Positions 63,900 through 64,000 of a stretch of 64,000 bases of DNA are shown piece after piece (the stretch's first letter is position 1; every line of letters starts with the position of its first letter). This DNA is from UBA1431 sp002329665. GTDB lineage: Bacteria > Bacillota > Clostridia > Christensenellales > UBA1431. The notes below the pieces were generated by a model that saw only the letters and a program-made list of their open reading frames with translations, was not told the origin of the DNA and ran no database searches. Position numbers and translations under genes: made by a program. The DNA is taken from the NCBI GenBank assembly GCA_040772545.1, contig JAXGXY010000002.1:186001-250000 (forward strand), read 5' to 3'.

Positions 63900-64000
63900 A
63901 GTGTTTTATTCTTATATGTGTCTGACTTGTTCCATTTTCTGAGTTAAGCTCATCACAGTCTTTTTCAAAACCTTGAGCAGAAAAATTATACGCGTTTTTA

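Overview
The window looks like an accessory (mobile and defence) region of an anaerobic Bacillota genome, most likely class Clostridia. The reasons are the AGGAGG-type ribosome binding sites, a WapA-like wall-associated Rhs protein, the DUF4314/DUF5049/DUF3987/serine-recombinase cargo typical of clostridial integrative elements, and a macro-domain/vWA gene pair of clostridial type. Genus cannot be decided from the sequence. I recognised no rRNA, tRNA or CRISPR array.

Layout. (1) 1-1.15 kb: eroded Rhs remnant and the C-terminal tip of a tyrosine integrase. (2) 1.5-2 kb: a DUF2703 Cys-rich protein. (3) 2.0-4.0 kb: a wreck of two different IS256-family transposases, whose right edge cuts the next gene. 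(4) 3.9-15.3 kb, all minus strand: defence-like island B, in transcription order DUF6361 protein, two-HKD phospholipase-D-like protein, SNF2-like helicase, a 219-aa unknown, macro-domain protein with C-terminal helix-turn-helix, a 240-aa unknown, vWA protein and an AddB-like nuclease truncated by the IS wreck. (5) 15.4-17.1 kb: a UvrD-like gene remnant split by one intact IS256-family element with an 8-bp target duplication. (6) 17.1-37.4 kb, all minus strand: defence-like island A, in transcription order small membrane protein, HTH protein, SNF2/DrmD-like helicase, 1571-aa N6-adenine methylase, 330-aa Mrr-associated-type protein, 2109-aa DUF1998 helicase with an embedded nuclease-like domain, RelE-like/UvrD fusion helicase, AraC-type regulator and a PLD/P-loop NTPase fusion. 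Most junctions overlap by 4 bp or are only a few bases apart, so the genes are probably co-expressed and coupled.

(7) 37.8-48.85 kb, mostly plus strand: a phage-like or integrative element with small DUF genes, an AEP primase/DUF3987 helicase split by an in-frame TAA, Zn-ribbon proteins, a P27-type terminase small subunit and two overlapping large serine recombinases, closed by a terminator. (8) 49.2-50.0 kb: broken flavin oxidoreductase and DUF4846 genes. (9) 50.1-63.9 kb: a 2946-residue secreted WapA/Rhs toxin with its own promoter and immunity gene, followed by three orphan Rhs C-terminal cassettes with toxin tips and candidate immunity genes, two of the cassettes carrying inactivating lesions.

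How it fits together. Island A combines DISARM-class-1 hallmarks (SNF2 helicase, adenine methylase, DUF1998 helicase, PLD protein) with parts that are not in canonical DISARM (fused DruE-like helicase, Mrr-associated domain, RelE-UvrD, AraC regulator, PLD-NTPase). Island B is a second PLD/helicase assembly. The methylase could mark self DNA while the helicase/nuclease components act on unmodified DNA. This is inference from domain content; no activity can be read from sequence. The Rhs locus is an interbacterial contact-toxin module whose downstream tips form a reservoir for C-terminal switching.
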